Source: DASXMX01 sp036794395 | Lineage (GTDB): Bacteria; Planctomycetota; Phycisphaerae; Tepidisphaerales; Tepidisphaeraceae | NCBI GenBank assembly: GCA_036794395.1 | Contig: DAIRGS010000020.1 | Span: 1-42,258, forward strand | Length of the DNA: 42,258 nucleotides | Direction of reading: 5' to 3' | Made by a program: the position numbers and the translations under genes | Notes under the pieces: model-generated | Databases searched by the model: none | What the model was told of the DNA's origin: nothing | What the model saw: the letters and a program-made list of their open reading frames with translations, nothing else | Shown here: positions 8,909-18,613 of the stretch, in pieces | Position numbering within the stretch: the first letter of the stretch is position 1 | How the letters are laid out: each line of letters begins with the position of its first letter

Positions 8909-11900
8909 ATGATTGCCAAGATCATCGAATTTTCTGTCCGCAATCGTCTCATGGTGCTGCTGCTGACCGTTTTTCTGGTCGGCGCGGGCATCTGGGCCAC
9001 GGCCCACATCGGGCTGGACGCCATCCCCGACCTCTCGGACGTGCAGGTCATCATCGTCACCGATTATCCTGGACAGGCGCCGGACGTGGTGGAGAACCAG
9101 GTCACCTACCCGCTGAGCGCCAAGATGATGGGCATTCCGAAGGCCAAGGTGGTCCGCGGGCAGAGCATGTTCGAGCTGTCGTTCGTCTACATCATCTTCG
9201 AGGACGGAACGGACCTGTACTGGGCGCGAAGCCGGGTGCTGGAATATCTGAATTCCGTGCGCAGCCAGTTACCCGCGGGCGTTGAGCCGCGTTTGGGACC
9301 GGACGCCACCGGCGTGGGGTGGATTTATCAGTACGTGCTGAATCCCGGCTACTACTGTCCGGAACACCCCAAAGGGATATGGCACGATGAGGAGAACGAC
9401 AAGTGGTACGCGCAGCCCGATCAGGCTCCGACCCCCCCGGCCGACCGCCAGGCCACACTTGTGAAGGTCCGCGCGTTTGACAAGGCGGGAGCGTGCCCGC
9501 TGGACGGCAAGCCATTGCTTTCATCCAACCAGAACCTTGCCACACTGCGAAGTCTCCAGGACTGGTATCTGCGATACCCGCTCACGGCGGTGCCCAACGT
9601 GTCGGAAGTGGCCTCCATCGGTGGGTTCGTCAAGGAGTACCAGGTCGTCCTCAAGCCGCAGCGGCTGCTCGCGTACAAGATGCCGGTCAAGGACATCGTC
9701 ACCGCGATCCAGCGATCGAACAACGACGTGGGCGGGTCGGTTGTGGAGATGAGCGAGAACGAATACATGGTCCGCAGCCGCGGCTACTTCGGCACGCCCC
9801 ATGGTGGCAAGCCCGGCAACGCGCTCAATGACCTGGGACGAGTTACAGTGGGCGTCAATCCCGAACGGGGAACACCGATCCTTCTGAAAGACGTCGCCAC
9901 CCTTCAAATCGCCGGAGAGGAGCGGCGCGGGGTTGGCGAGTGGGATGGCAGGGGCGAAGCCGTCGGGGGCGTCGTCATCGGCCGCTACGGCGCCAATGCA
10001 TATCAGGTGATCCACGACGCGAAGGCGAAGCTTGCAGAACTGGAGGATGGACTTCCGGCGGGCGTTTCGATCAAGACCGCCTATGACCGCTCCGATCTGA
10101 TCGAGCGGTCGATTCACACCCTCAAGCACACGCTGCTGGAAGAAATGATCGTCGTCTCGCTGGTTTGTATCTTCTTTCTGCTCCATGGCCGAAGCGCCCT
10201 GGTCGCCATCTTCGTGATCCCCAGCAGCATGCTCGTGAGCATGTTGGTGATGCATCAGTTGGACATCAACGCGAACATCATGAGCCTGGGCGGAATCGCG
10301 ATCGCCATCGGAGTGGTCGTGGACAGCGCCATCGTGATGGTGGAGAACGCCCACAAGCATCTGGCGTACGAAGAGGAGCGGGTGCGGGTACAGGCGGGCG
10401 GCGATCCGCGGCCGCAAATGGACATCATCATCGAAGCCGCCAAGGAAGTTGGCCCAAGCCTGTTTTTCAGCCTGCTGATCATTACCGTTAGCTTCCTGCC
10501 GATCTTTGTGCTTGTCGGCGAGGAGGGCCGGCTGTTCCGCCCGCTGGCGTTTACCAAGACTTTCGCCATCGGCGCCGCGTCGGTGCTGTCCATCACCATC
10601 ATCCCGGTGCTGATGAGCTACTTCATCAGTGCCAGGGTCCTGCCGAAAAAGTGGGGATGGGGAACGAATCTGGCAATTACATTGGCGCTGATTGTCCTGC
10701 CGGCCGTGGGGCTGTTCGTTCTCGCGAACTCATTGCCGGCGCTCGCCCAATACCGCTGGTGGATGGCCGGTGGTTGGGCCGTGCTGCTGACGATGCTATT
10801 GGTCCCACAGAAGGTCATCCACGAGGACAAGAACCCGATCAGCCACGCGCTTCAAAAGGCATACAACCCGTTCTTCTGGTGTGTGTTGAAGTTCCGTTGG
10901 CCTGTTCTGATCCTGGCGGTTTTGTTCGTGGCATCGGCGGCATGGCCTTACCTGCACATCGGCAGCGAGTTGATGCCCCGGCTAGACGAGGGTGACTTGC
11001 TCTACATGCCGACCACCGACCCGAGTATCAGCGTTACCACGGCCCGGCAGGTTCTCCAGCAGACCGACAAGCTGATTAAGACGTTCCCGGAAGTCAGCAG
11101 CGTGGAAGGCAAAATCGGCCGGGCGGAAACCGCCACTGACCCGGCGCCGCTGGCCATGGTGGAATCGGTGGTGCGACTCCAGACGGATACAACCCGGTGG
11201 CGAAAGCGGAAGATGCATTACTGGTTCGACAAGGCGCCTAATTGGCTCACCTGGCCCCTGCATCATACGGTCTGGCCCGAGCAGCGGCCGATTACAATGG
11301 ACGAACTGGTGTATGGCTGGCAGGACGCCGACGGCACCAGTCACCAAGGGATGAACAGCGTTGTCAGCTTCCCCGGCTTGGCCAACGCCTGGCCGATGCC
11401 GATTGAGAACCGCACCAACATGCTCTCCACCGGTATCAAGACGCCGGTCGGCATCAAGATCATGGGGCCGGACCTGAAGGTGCTTTCGGACCTGGCCGAA
11501 AAAGCGTCGGTCATCATGCACTCGGTTTCGGGGACCACCAGCGCTTATGCCGAGCGCACGCTGGGCGGTTACTACCTGGACATCGATCCCAAGCCCGAGC
11601 AGATCTCCCGTTACGGGCTCAACTCCGGCGATGTGCAGGACGTGATCGAGACGGCGATCGGCGGCATGCGGATCACCACCACCGTGGAGGGGCTCGAGCG
11701 ATACCCGGTCAATGTCCGTTACGCCCGCGACCTGCGAGACGATCCCTACCAAATCAAGCAAATTCTCGTCCCCACGCCGAGGGGCGCGCAGGTCCCCATC
11801 GGACAACTTGCCGATGTGACCGTCCGACCCGGTCCACCCATGGTCCGCAGCGAGAGCACCAGGCAGTCAGCGTGGGTTTTCGTGGACATGTCCGGACGCG

Positions 11901-12604
11901 ACCTTGGCTCGTACATGACCGATGCCCAGAAGGCGATCTCCGAGCAACTCCAACTTCCCAACGGATACACGCTGGCCTGGTCCGGTCAGTACGAGATCAT
12001 CCAGCAGAACAGCACACGCTGGAAGGTCGCGGGGTTGATCGCACTGGTGGTCATTATTTTGCTTCTTTACGCCGCTTCGCAAAGCTGGCTCCGCACGGTG
12101 ATCGTGCTGCTGGCGGTGCCGTTCAGCGTGGTCGGAGCGATGTGGTTCCTGTGGCTGCTCGGCTACAACTGGTCGGGCGCCGTGGTCGTCGGACTGATCG
12201 CGCTGGCCGGGCTGGACGCCGAGACCGGCATCGTCATGCTTCTGTATCTGGACAACAGCTTCGAGCGATTCAAGGCTCAAGGGCGGATGAACACGGACCA
12301 GGATCTTCGCGATGCGGTGCATGATGGCGCGGTGAAGCGCATCCGACCCAAGACGATGACCGTTGCGGCCGCGTTCATCGGGTTGGTGCCGTTGATGTGG
12401 GCCAGCGGCACCGGGGCTGACGTGATGCGCCGCATCGCGGCTCCGATGCTCGGGGGGCTTTTCACAAGCTTCCTGATGGAACTGCTCATCTATCCGGTCA
12501 TTTTTTATATCGCAAAGGGGCGATCGCTTAGACATTCCATCGACCCCGTCGGATCCGTGATCGGCGAAGCGAATTTGGGCGTCGGGGAGGTGAGTCATGT
12601 TTAA
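8909..12604 (+). CDS. cusA: Cu/Ag-type heavy-metal RND efflux pump, CusA-like, with inserted Cys motif
   Basis: The start is ATG 8909 (MIAKIIEFSVRNR, the typical CusA/CzcA beginning), giving 1231 residues, longer than the usual 1040-1080. Conserved HME-RND features include GLDAIPDLSDVQV, TM4 (VVVDSAIVMVENAHK, the CusA rather than CzcA style) and the repeated 12-helix plan. An extra segment at about residues 145-206 sits in the first periplasmic loop and contains YYCPEHPKG and GACPLDGKPL, which resemble a heavy-metal-binding module. Role: inner-membrane proton-driven export of Cu(I)/Ag(I) through a tripartite complex with the flanking genes. The end overlaps the next gene by 8 bases. Confidence 0.94.
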   Translation: MIAKIIEFSVRNRLMVLLLTVFLVGAGIWATAHIGLDAIPDLSDVQVIIVTDYPGQAPDVVENQVTYPLSAKMMGIPKAKVVRGQSMFELSFVYIIFEDGTDLYWARSRVLEYLNSVRSQLPAGVEPRLGPDATGVGWIYQYVLNPGYYCPEHPKGIWHDEENDKWYAQPDQAPTPPADRQATLVKVRAFDKAGACPLDGKPLLSSNQNLATLRSLQDWYLRYPLTAVPNVSEVASIGGFVKEYQVVLKPQRLLAYKMPVKDIVTAIQRSNNDVGGSVVEMSENEYMVRSRGYFGTPHGGKPGNALNDLGRVTVGVNPERGTPILLKDVATLQIAGEERRGVGEWDGRGEAVGGVVIGRYGANAYQVIHDAKAKLAELEDGLPAGVSIKTAYDRSDLIERSIHTLKHTLLEEMIVVSLVCIFFLLHGRSALVAIFVIPSSMLVSMLVMHQLDINANIMSLGGIAIAIGVVVDSAIVMVENAHKHLAYEEERVRVQAGGDPRPQMDIIIEAAKEVGPSLFFSLLIITVSFLPIFVLVGEEGRLFRPLAFTKTFAIGAASVLSITIIPVLMSYFISARVLPKKWGWGTNLAITLALIVLPAVGLFVLANSLPALAQYRWWMAGGWAVLLTMLLVPQKVIHEDKNPISHALQKAYNPFFWCVLKFRWPVLILAVLFVASAAWPYLHIGSELMPRLDEGDLLYMPTTDPSISVTTARQVLQQTDKLIKTFPEVSSVEGKIGRAETATDPAPLAMVESVVRLQTDTTRWRKRKMHYWFDKAPNWLTWPLHHTVWPEQRPITMDELVYGWQDADGTSHQGMNSVVSFPGLANAWPMPIENRTNMLSTGIKTPVGIKIMGPDLKVLSDLAEKASVIMHSVSGTTSAYAERTLGGYYLDIDPKPEQISRYGLNSGDVQDVIETAIGGMRITTTVEGLERYPVNVRYARDLRDDPYQIKQILVPTPRGAQVPIGQLADVTVRPGPPMVRSESTRQSAWVFVDMSGRDLGSYMTDAQKAISEQLQLPNGYTLAWSGQYEIIQQNSTRWKVAGLIALVVIILLLYAASQSWLRTVIVLLAVPFSVVGAMWFLWLLGYNWSGAVVVGLIALAGLDAETGIVMLLYLDNSFERFKAQGRMNTDQDLRDAVHDGAVKRIRPKTMTVAAAFIGLVPLMWASGTGADVMRRIAAPMLGGLFTSFLMELLIYPVIFYIAKGRSLRHSIDPVGSVIGEANLGVGEVSHV

Positions 12605-13913
12605 ACATTTCAGGCTCACAGTTTTTATCACTTTGCCGGCCCTTCTCGTTGGCTGCACCGTTCATCCGGTCGGGGAGAAAGAAGAAAGGCATCTGGCGCA
12701 CGAAGAGGGCAAAGCGTTCACGGCGGTAGAAGTTTCGTCACTTGGGGAACACCCGACAGAAGATGATTTGGTCAGAAGAGCACTGCAATGTAACCAGTCG
12801 CTTTTGCAAAAATATTGGGAATGGCGATCGGCCATCGAGCAAATTCCGCAGGATGGCACGGAGCCGGGGAACGTTTCTCTTTTTGCCGGCATGGACATTA
12901 CCAAGGGAGCAATTCGGGGGAGCAGTTCAACATTGGGAATCGGCAATGACCCCATGGCTGATATTTTGCTCAAGCCCAAGCTGAGTACCGCGGCGAAGCG
13001 TGCGCTTGAGAATGCCAGGGCAGCCGGCTTTCGGTTTCGCAAAGCTCAGTTTGAACTGAGAAGTAAGCTTTTGACGGCTTACGCGGAGTACGCGCTGACG
13101 GCAGAGTTGCTTCGACTGGAAGAGGAAAACGTTCAACTTATCAAGACGGTATCGAGTGCCGTCGAGGCGAAGAATCGAGCGGGGTTGGGCGGCCAGCAGG
13201 ATTTACTCCGGACGGAAAACGAACTCGACTTAACGCAAAATGAGCTTGCGACTTTTCAATCAATCCTTCCAGGCGAACGTGCCGGACTAAATGCTTTGCT
13301 CAATCGGGCACCGGATGCACCGATTCCGGTTCCGGAAAATGTCGCGTCGTCAAAGCCACTCCGTAACAACGAAGAAGCACTGTTGAAACTCGCCGCTGAA
13401 AGAAACCCAGAGCTTCTGGCACTTGCACACGAGACTTCCGCCGAGAAGGCGGCTGCGAAACTTGCTTCACTTCAATACATTCCTGACATATCGCTTTCCG
13501 CCAACACGGACTTGGCGGGCATCACGCAGTCGCTCATGGGCATGGTGACTCTGCCGCTCTTTCGTTACGAAGCCATCAATGCGGCGGTGGCTCAAGCGGA
13601 AGCCAACATTAAAGCGAAGGAAGCCATGAGACGCCAGAGCACTAACGACATCGCGGCCACTCTCGTCATGGATCTGTACACCGTTCGCGATTCAGAAAGA
13701 CAGCTTCAGCTTTTTACTGGAACGATTTTGCCGAGGGCCGAGCAAGCGGTGAGCATCACTCGCTCCTCTTACGAAACGGGACAAGCCTCGCTCCTGGACT
13801 TTCTGGATACGCAGCGGTCATTGATTGCACTGAAGCGGATGAAAGCAACGCTTTCGGCGACTCAGGAAAAGCGAGTTGCGGAAATCGAAGCGCTTATCGG
13901 ACGGCCGATTTGA
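12597..13913 (+). CDS. cusC: Outer-membrane efflux factor, TolC/CusC family lipoprotein
   Basis: The 438-residue protein has a lipoprotein signal peptide (LLVGC, Cys about residue 20), two helical repeats typical of the outer-membrane efflux protein family, and long amphipathic coiled-coil stretches (AKRALENARAAGFRF..., SITRSSYETGQASLLDFLDTQR). The GQxxLLDFLD-type motif near the C-terminus is common in this family. It starts inside cusA, so translation is probably coupled. It completes the CusCBA channel to the outside. Its codon choice looks less GC-rich than cusA, perhaps a different history. Confidence 0.88.
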   Translation: MFKHFRLTVFITLPALLVGCTVHPVGEKEERHLAHEEGKAFTAVEVSSLGEHPTEDDLVRRALQCNQSLLQKYWEWRSAIEQIPQDGTEPGNVSLFAGMDITKGAIRGSSSTLGIGNDPMADILLKPKLSTAAKRALENARAAGFRFRKAQFELRSKLLTAYAEYALTAELLRLEEENVQLIKTVSSAVEAKNRAGLGGQQDLLRTENELDLTQNELATFQSILPGERAGLNALLNRAPDAPIPVPENVASSKPLRNNEEALLKLAAERNPELLALAHETSAEKAAAKLASLQYIPDISLSANTDLAGITQSLMGMVTLPLFRYEAINAAVAQAEANIKAKEAMRRQSTNDIAATLVMDLYTVRDSERQLQLFTGTILPRAEQAVSITRSSYETGQASLLDFLDTQRSLIALKRMKATLSATQEKRVAEIEALIGRPI

Positions 13914-14043
13914 GGCGTCGGAGGGGATTTATCTTCGCCGGAGCCGCAACGACACGATTCGCCGGCCGAAAGATCAATAACAAAAGAAATTAACCTGGGT
14001 TGTGTCTGAGCAAAAAACTGACCCGTCCCGCCATCTGGCATGC

Positions 14044-15675
14044 TTACCGAACTACGGATGGCTGCGAGGATGGCACGTCAGCCGGTTGCGAAGCCGGCTG
14101 AGAAGCAGGTTGGGTAGCCGGGGTTGAAGTCGGATTGCCTGCGCCTGCCTCGACGACGATCACCACATCCAGGGCATCCTCGGAAGGCTGAGACGTTATG
14201 GCTTCGGGGATTTGCGTGACCTGCGGAGGTGCGGTCTGTGAAACCTGCGGCGATGGGAAAACGTAGCCCTGCGCCTGCTTCAATGCCGGCTGGGACTGTG
14301 CCGGGGGCGCGCTGGGCTCGGTCGCATTGCCTCCGAATCGGCCTCCCCGCCCTCCGCCGCCGCCACCGCCAGCGAAGCCGCCTATTCCCGGTTGAACGCC
14401 AAAACCTTTCTCCATCAAACCCGCGCCCGATGCCTTTGCCATCGAAGCGGGTTCCGTGGTCGGCGACGGAACGGTGGCGTTGTAGGCAATCGAATTTCCG
14501 CCTGTGGGCTTTCCCGCGCTCAACTCGTTCAAAGTCAACGACGTACCGGCCATATCTTTCAGTTCGGTGGACTGGGCCGGCTCTTGTGCAATCGCGGTAC
14601 CAAGCGAAACCGCCTGTTGCCGCGACATCCGCGCCACATACATTCCCTGCTCGCCGGCGGATCGGTTCAGCATTCCCATCGTCGCCCCCAGCCCAGCGCG
14701 TTGGGACTGTTGATTGATCGCATCTGCCGTGGACGGCCCGTCGGCGCTCCTGGCGGCCAGCGTGGTCGGCGGCGCAGTAACTTCCGGCTGCGTTGTCGCG
14801 CCGCCGAACGCCCGTTGGTCCTTCATTTGCCGCAAAGAGTTTTGGGCCTGGTTCGTTTCGGGCCGGATCGGCTGTTGCGAAAGTTCGAGCTGTGATGTGC
14901 CGCCCGACGTCTCTTTCCACTGAATCTTCTGTGCGTCCAGGAAAGTCGTGACCTGCCGCCGGGTATCCTGCGGGGCATTGGAGCGAACCAGCATCACCAC
15001 CGCATTTGCCGCAACTGGCGGCGCGGTTTGCGAAACATTGGCGGCGTTGGAATTGCCATTGGCGACCGCATTGATCGCGTCGCGATTTTCGCCCACCGCT
15101 TTCGCCCACCGTTCCAGCTCGCGTGCTTCGGCATCAGTAGACGCAGTCTTTTCCATCGAGCGGGCCGCGTTTGAAACGCCGGATTTTGAAAGTGATGTTG
15201 TTGCGCCTGAATCGCGCCGTGCGGAATTTTCCTCCGCGCGATCGGATTCGACGCCTGACACGTCCGATCCGGGTGAGCCGGCGCCTTCTCCGCCTCGAAC
15301 CGCATAGGGCGTCGCGTTCTTTTGTGATTTGGGAAGCGTATAATAGACCGCCAGGCCCAGCCCGGCCGTCAGCGCCACGATCGCGGCCGCGGCAAAAATC
15401 CTTGGCCCAATGCTCGGCCGCAGATAATCCCCATCCGAATCCAGCAGAACCGACCGCTCAAGTTGGCCATTGAGCGTCTCAGCAACTTCCGGGGGAGCCG
15501 CCTCTCGCGGAAGCCACTTGATCAAATCGCGCGTGGCCTTCAAAGATTCGAGCAGGCGCCTGTGCTGCGGATTGGCCTCCAGGTGCTTCTCAATCTCCAC
15601 GCGCCCTTCGGCGTCCAACTCGCCGTCGATAAACGCGCATAGCTTCGATTCAATGATTTCCTGGTTCTGAGACAT
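14044..15675 (-). CDS. Anti-sigma-factor-like single-pass membrane protein
   Basis: The 543-residue protein begins with an anti-sigma-like helical bundle (ESKLCAFIDGELDAEGRVEIEKHLEANPQHRRLLESL, residues 9-45) that lacks the full zinc motif. One transmembrane segment follows at about 92-115, then a long periplasmic region rich in Ala, Gln, Ser, Thr and Pro with a glycine tract near residue 430. It lies 136 bases downstream of an ECF-type sigma gene on the same strand, the classical arrangement for sigma/anti-sigma pairs. It would hold the sigma factor at the membrane until a signal releases it. The C-terminal part has no named domain. Confidence 0.75.
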   Translation of the reverse strand: MSQNQEIIESKLCAFIDGELDAEGRVEIEKHLEANPQHRRLLESLKATRDLIKWLPREAAPPEVAETLNGQLERSVLLDSDGDYLRPSIGPRIFAAAAIVALTAGLGLAVYYTLPKSQKNATPYAVRGGEGAGSPGSDVSGVESDRAEENSARRDSGATTSLSKSGVSNAARSMEKTASTDAEARELERWAKAVGENRDAINAVANGNSNAANVSQTAPPVAANAVVMLVRSNAPQDTRRQVTTFLDAQKIQWKETSGGTSQLELSQQPIRPETNQAQNSLRQMKDQRAFGGATTQPEVTAPPTTLAARSADGPSTADAINQQSQRAGLGATMGMLNRSAGEQGMYVARMSRQQAVSLGTAIAQEPAQSTELKDMAGTSLTLNELSAGKPTGGNSIAYNATVPSPTTEPASMAKASGAGLMEKGFGVQPGIGGFAGGGGGGGRGGRFGGNATEPSAPPAQSQPALKQAQGYVFPSPQVSQTAPPQVTQIPEAITSQPSEDALDVVIVVEAGAGNPTSTPATQPASQPASQPADVPSSQPSVVR

Positions 15676-15738
15676 GGAAGTGTCGCTGCTTTCTCTACTC
15701 CTGCAATTTCTCCTGCATCTCCAACTGCGTGATGCGTC

Positions 15739-15794
15739 AAACGTAAAACGTGATAAGACGGAATTCTGTTACGCTTTTGCGTCTTTATGTTTTA
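15739..15794. repeat. Degenerate ACGTAAAACGT-type palindromic repeat
   Basis: This lies between the sigma and anti-sigma genes. The left arm (AACGTAAAACGT) and the right arm (TGCGTCTTTATGTTTTAC) resemble the arms of the perfect palindrome at 3904-3961 but pair imperfectly. It is probably a decayed copy. Confidence 0.5.
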
Positions 15795-15811
15795 CTCGCG
15801 GCGTTTCCCGC

Positions 15812-16513
15812 TCATTTTCGATCCGACAAGTACGATCTCAACTCATCCCGAAGCGCCAATCTTGCCCGGAATAACCTACTCTTGAGCGTGCCCAGCGGGA
15901 GGCTGAGCATGTCAGCCATCTGTTGATAATCGAATCCCTCAATGTCTCTCATCACCAGCACCGCTCTGTATTCAGCATCCAAACGGCCCAATGCCGCCAG
16001 AACCGCCTCATCGCGCTCCCGCCGCTCGGCCTTGGCGGGTGGCTGCTCGCCATCGTCGCTGGCCATGCGGTCCATCAGCACGGCGGCCTGATCGGGGTCG
16101 TGGTTCCGCCCGCTCGAAGCCGGGCGATCCAGTGAAAACACCCGCGTTCGCTGCACCTTGCGCAACTGGCTGATCGCCAGATTCACAGCGATCCGGAACA
16201 ACCACGTATACGGTGACGCATCGCCGCGAAACCCGTCCAGCTTCATTAAGCCGCGGGTAAAGGCTTCCTGGGTCAGCTCGCGGGCCTCTTCCCGATCGCC
16301 CACTAATCGCAAAACCGCGTTGTAGAGCCGGTCCTGGTACAGAACGATGATTTGACCATACGCGCCGCGATCGCCCTTCTGGGCCTTGAGCAGCAGCGCC
16401 ACATCCGGCCGAACGCCACGTGCCGCACCGGGCGCGCCGCCCTCCACGGGCGCGTTCTCGGCCGCGGGCCGAAGTCCTTCCGCCTCATCATGAGCATGGC
16501 TCAGGCTCGACAT
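15812..16513 (-). CDS. ECF-type RNA polymerase sigma factor (sigma-70 family)
   Basis: Starting at ATG 16513 the protein has 233 residues. Sigma region 2 is visible at about residues 45-115 (GAYGQIIVLYQDRLYNAVLRLVGDREEARELTQEAF, then PYTWLFRIAVNLAISQLRK). Region 4 lies at about 165-225 (LGRLDAEYRAVLVMRDIEGFDYQQMADMLSLPLGTLKSRLFRARLALR). It directs RNA polymerase to a stress or envelope regulon and is paired with the downstream anti-sigma-like gene. The frame is open further upstream, but that N-terminal extension has no family similarity. Confidence 0.9.
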   Translation of the reverse strand: MSSLSHAHDEAEGLRPAAENAPVEGGAPGAARGVRPDVALLLKAQKGDRGAYGQIIVLYQDRLYNAVLRLVGDREEARELTQEAFTRGLMKLDGFRGDASPYTWLFRIAVNLAISQLRKVQRTRVFSLDRPASSGRNHDPDQAAVLMDRMASDDGEQPPAKAERRERDEAVLAALGRLDAEYRAVLVMRDIEGFDYQQMADMLSLPLGTLKSRLFRARLALRDELRSYLSDRK

Positions 16514-16695
16514 GGTGTTAGACGCAGTAAGTTGGGAGAAGTTCCAGGGTACAATTTCCGCTCCGCCGAGACCTTCCCCGGAGATAACGGCAGATCCATA
16601 TTCACGCAACCATCCGTGGCCGCAGTGTCCTTGCTCCACTATGCCACTCACCCCGGGGAAAATCAATGTTATCGGACTAACTCGGAATTTGGATT

Positions 16696-16980
16696 TCAAA
16701 CCAAACGCGACAAATTCAGCAAGGCGACCGCCTGCTCACGTGTCACGCCCGGAAAATCGTCCAGGATAGTCTCAAGGGTGTCCCCCGCTTCAAGATGATC
16801 GAACAGACTTTGAACCGGAACCCGCGTGCCCGCAAAGCACGGCGTGCCGCTCATTCGCTCCCGGTTCACCCAAACCACGCCGAACAACGGATGCCCTGGC
16901 TGGACCAAATCACCCCGCAGATTCTCCTCCGAGAGATGCTTGAAACCCGGAGGCAACTGGGTTGATCGAAGCTGTGCCAT
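16696..16980 (-). CDS. DUF433 family protein (antitoxin-like)
   Basis: The 94-residue protein has the DUF433 signature: RMSGTPCFAGTRVPVQSLFDHLEAGDTLETILDDFPGVTREQAVALL. DUF433 proteins have a winged-helix-like fold, and many are antitoxins of VapB/HigA-like pairs with a PIN-domain toxin downstream. No toxin gene follows here (the next minus-strand gene is the sigma factor), so it is an orphan. A GGAG motif precedes the start. Confidence 0.85.
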   Translation of the reverse strand: MAQLRSTQLPPGFKHLSEENLRGDLVQPGHPLFGVVWVNRERMSGTPCFAGTRVPVQSLFDHLEAGDTLETILDDFPGVTREQAVALLNLSRLV

Positions 16981-17007
16981 AAATCATCTCCACTTCCACA
17001 ATCATAC

Positions 17008-18192
17008 TCACCCCCGAATAATATGTGCCGTCGCCTCGGCCAGCTTCTCGGGCGTGCACGATAGAATATCCATGCCCACCTTCCGGCACTTGCCTGCGGT
17101 TGTGCGGTTATATTCGGGGCGGGCATCATACCCCAGGGCCCCCAGCCCGATCATTCGAATACCGGCCTGAGCCATCTCCTTCACCTGGTGCACTAATTCC
17201 TTCTCGGCGCGGCCTTCGTAAAAATCCGTAATTAAAACCACGATTGTGCGGCCTGGTTCGCGTACGAGTTGCGTTGCGTATTGCAGAGCCTTGGTAATAT
17301 CCGTTCCGCCGCCTAATTGAATCGACAACAGCACATCCACCGGCTGGCCTACCTGGTCGCTCAAATCCGCGACATCCGTATCAAACAGGAACAGACTCGT
17401 CCGCACGGAGGGCAGCTCCGCGAAGATGGACGCCATGACCGCGGAAAAAATCGCCGAGTCCAACATTGATCCCGATTGATCCACCGCCACGATCACATGC
17501 CAGGGGCGATTCTTCCGCTCGGCGGCGAAGTAATACAGCCGCTCGACCAGTAACTTCTGCGAATCGCGATCGAAGTTGCGCAGATTGCGGCGCACAGTTC
17601 GGCCCAGATCCAGGTTTCGATAGACGCGCCTGGGTGAATGCTTGTCGCGGCGAATCGCGCCGGTGATCGCCGCCTGGATCGAAATCTTCATTTTCGATTT
17701 CAGATCCTGTACGACCTTATCGATCACCTTTCGGGCAAGGACCCGCGTTTTTTCATTCAGCAGATCGCGATGGCTCAGCAGGGTTTTGACCAGTTCCTTG
17801 CTGGGTTCGATCCGCTCCAGGATCTCCGGCTTTTCCATCAACTCGCGCAAGCCTCTACGGTTTACCAGTTCGCGCTCCATGACCTCCTTGGCCTCTCGCG
17901 GGAATAACTGGCCCACCTCATCCACCCAGCGCGGCACATTCATCGCATGGCCGGGCCCCAAGCCTCCGGTTCGATCCGGCGACGACTTGGATCCGCCTGT
18001 TCCGCCGGGCCCACCCTGGCCCCCCTGCCCCCCCTGGCCCGAATCCCCATACAAAAAACCCACCAGTGCCTCAATCCGCGCTGCCTCCTCATCGCCGCCA
18101 AGCCCAATGCCTTGCTGCTCGGCGGATTTGCCCAGCACGAGGCGCCAACGCGTCAGGGTCTGACGTTGCTCGTGAGTTGTCGCGTCCGCCAT
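17008..18192 (-). CDS. VWA-domain protein of the MoxR/DUF5682-associated type
   Basis: Starting at ATG 18192 (GAAGGTG upstream), 394 residues. The N-terminal half is helical with a low-complexity Gly/Gln stretch (GQGGQGGQGGPGGTGG, about 50-66). The C-terminal VWA domain carries an intact MIDAS (VAVDQSGSM, then GGGTDIT and ITDFYEG), so it should bind a divalent ion. Such proteins usually work with a MoxR AAA+ ATPase and a DUF5682 protein as a chaperone-like unit. Here no MoxR gene is present, and only a C-terminal DUF5682-like fragment lies directly upstream. Confidence 0.85.
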   Translation of the reverse strand: MADATTHEQRQTLTRWRLVLGKSAEQQGIGLGGDEEAARIEALVGFLYGDSGQGGQGGQGGPGGTGGSKSSPDRTGGLGPGHAMNVPRWVDEVGQLFPREAKEVMERELVNRRGLRELMEKPEILERIEPSKELVKTLLSHRDLLNEKTRVLARKVIDKVVQDLKSKMKISIQAAITGAIRRDKHSPRRVYRNLDLGRTVRRNLRNFDRDSQKLLVERLYYFAAERKNRPWHVIVAVDQSGSMLDSAIFSAVMASIFAELPSVRTSLFLFDTDVADLSDQVGQPVDVLLSIQLGGGTDITKALQYATQLVREPGRTIVVLITDFYEGRAEKELVHQVKEMAQAGIRMIGLGALGYDARPEYNRTTAGKCRKVGMDILSCTPEKLAEATAHIIRG

Positions 18193-18196
18193 TGCA

Positions 18197-18613
18197 TCAC
18201 CTTCCCATCGCGTCATCACCCAGCCACTCGGCCATGATCTGCGCGACTTCGCTGTCCAACTCGGCCATCAATTGAGCCGCCCCAACGCTTGTCGTCAGGG
18301 CGCGGATGGACTCGCTTTCCTTTAATCCATAAAGCTCGGCCACATGCGAGGCGATTCCATCGCGTTGCCGCTCGTGCAGTGATTCGAATGCTCCGCGCAG
18401 CCGCGGGACCATAGTCATAAAGGTTTCGCGCGTGGCATTGCGGAGCAGCTCATCCACCGCCCCCACGAGGACCTTCGCGCCTAACAGGATCGCTGTCTTC
18501 GAAACCCGCAGTACGCCGTTGAGAAAATCGCCGGCAAGGATCTGCTGATCCACCGGCCCGCGCGCGTAAGCCGTCAGTTCGGCGGCGATCGCATCGGGCT
18601 TGAGCCTGCGCAT
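18197..18613 (-). pseudogene. Probable C-terminal remnant of a DUF5682 family gene
   Basis: This frame encodes 138 residues (DFLNGVLRVSKTAILLGAKVLVGAVDELL... FMTMVPRLRGAFESLHERQRDGIASHVAELYGL). To my reading this matches the last part of DUF5682 proteins, which are normally about 700-800 residues. It sits immediately before the VWA gene (4-base gap), the usual place of DUF5682. An ATG at 18613 with a weak GGAA upstream could still allow expression as a short protein. The rest of the gene is replaced by the BRCT-pentapeptide gene, whose frame runs into it for 164 bases in another phase. Confidence 0.55.

Noticed and set aside
16696..16980. DUF433 gene as part of a toxin-antitoxin pair
   Set aside because: No PIN-domain or other toxin frame is adjacent on the same strand.
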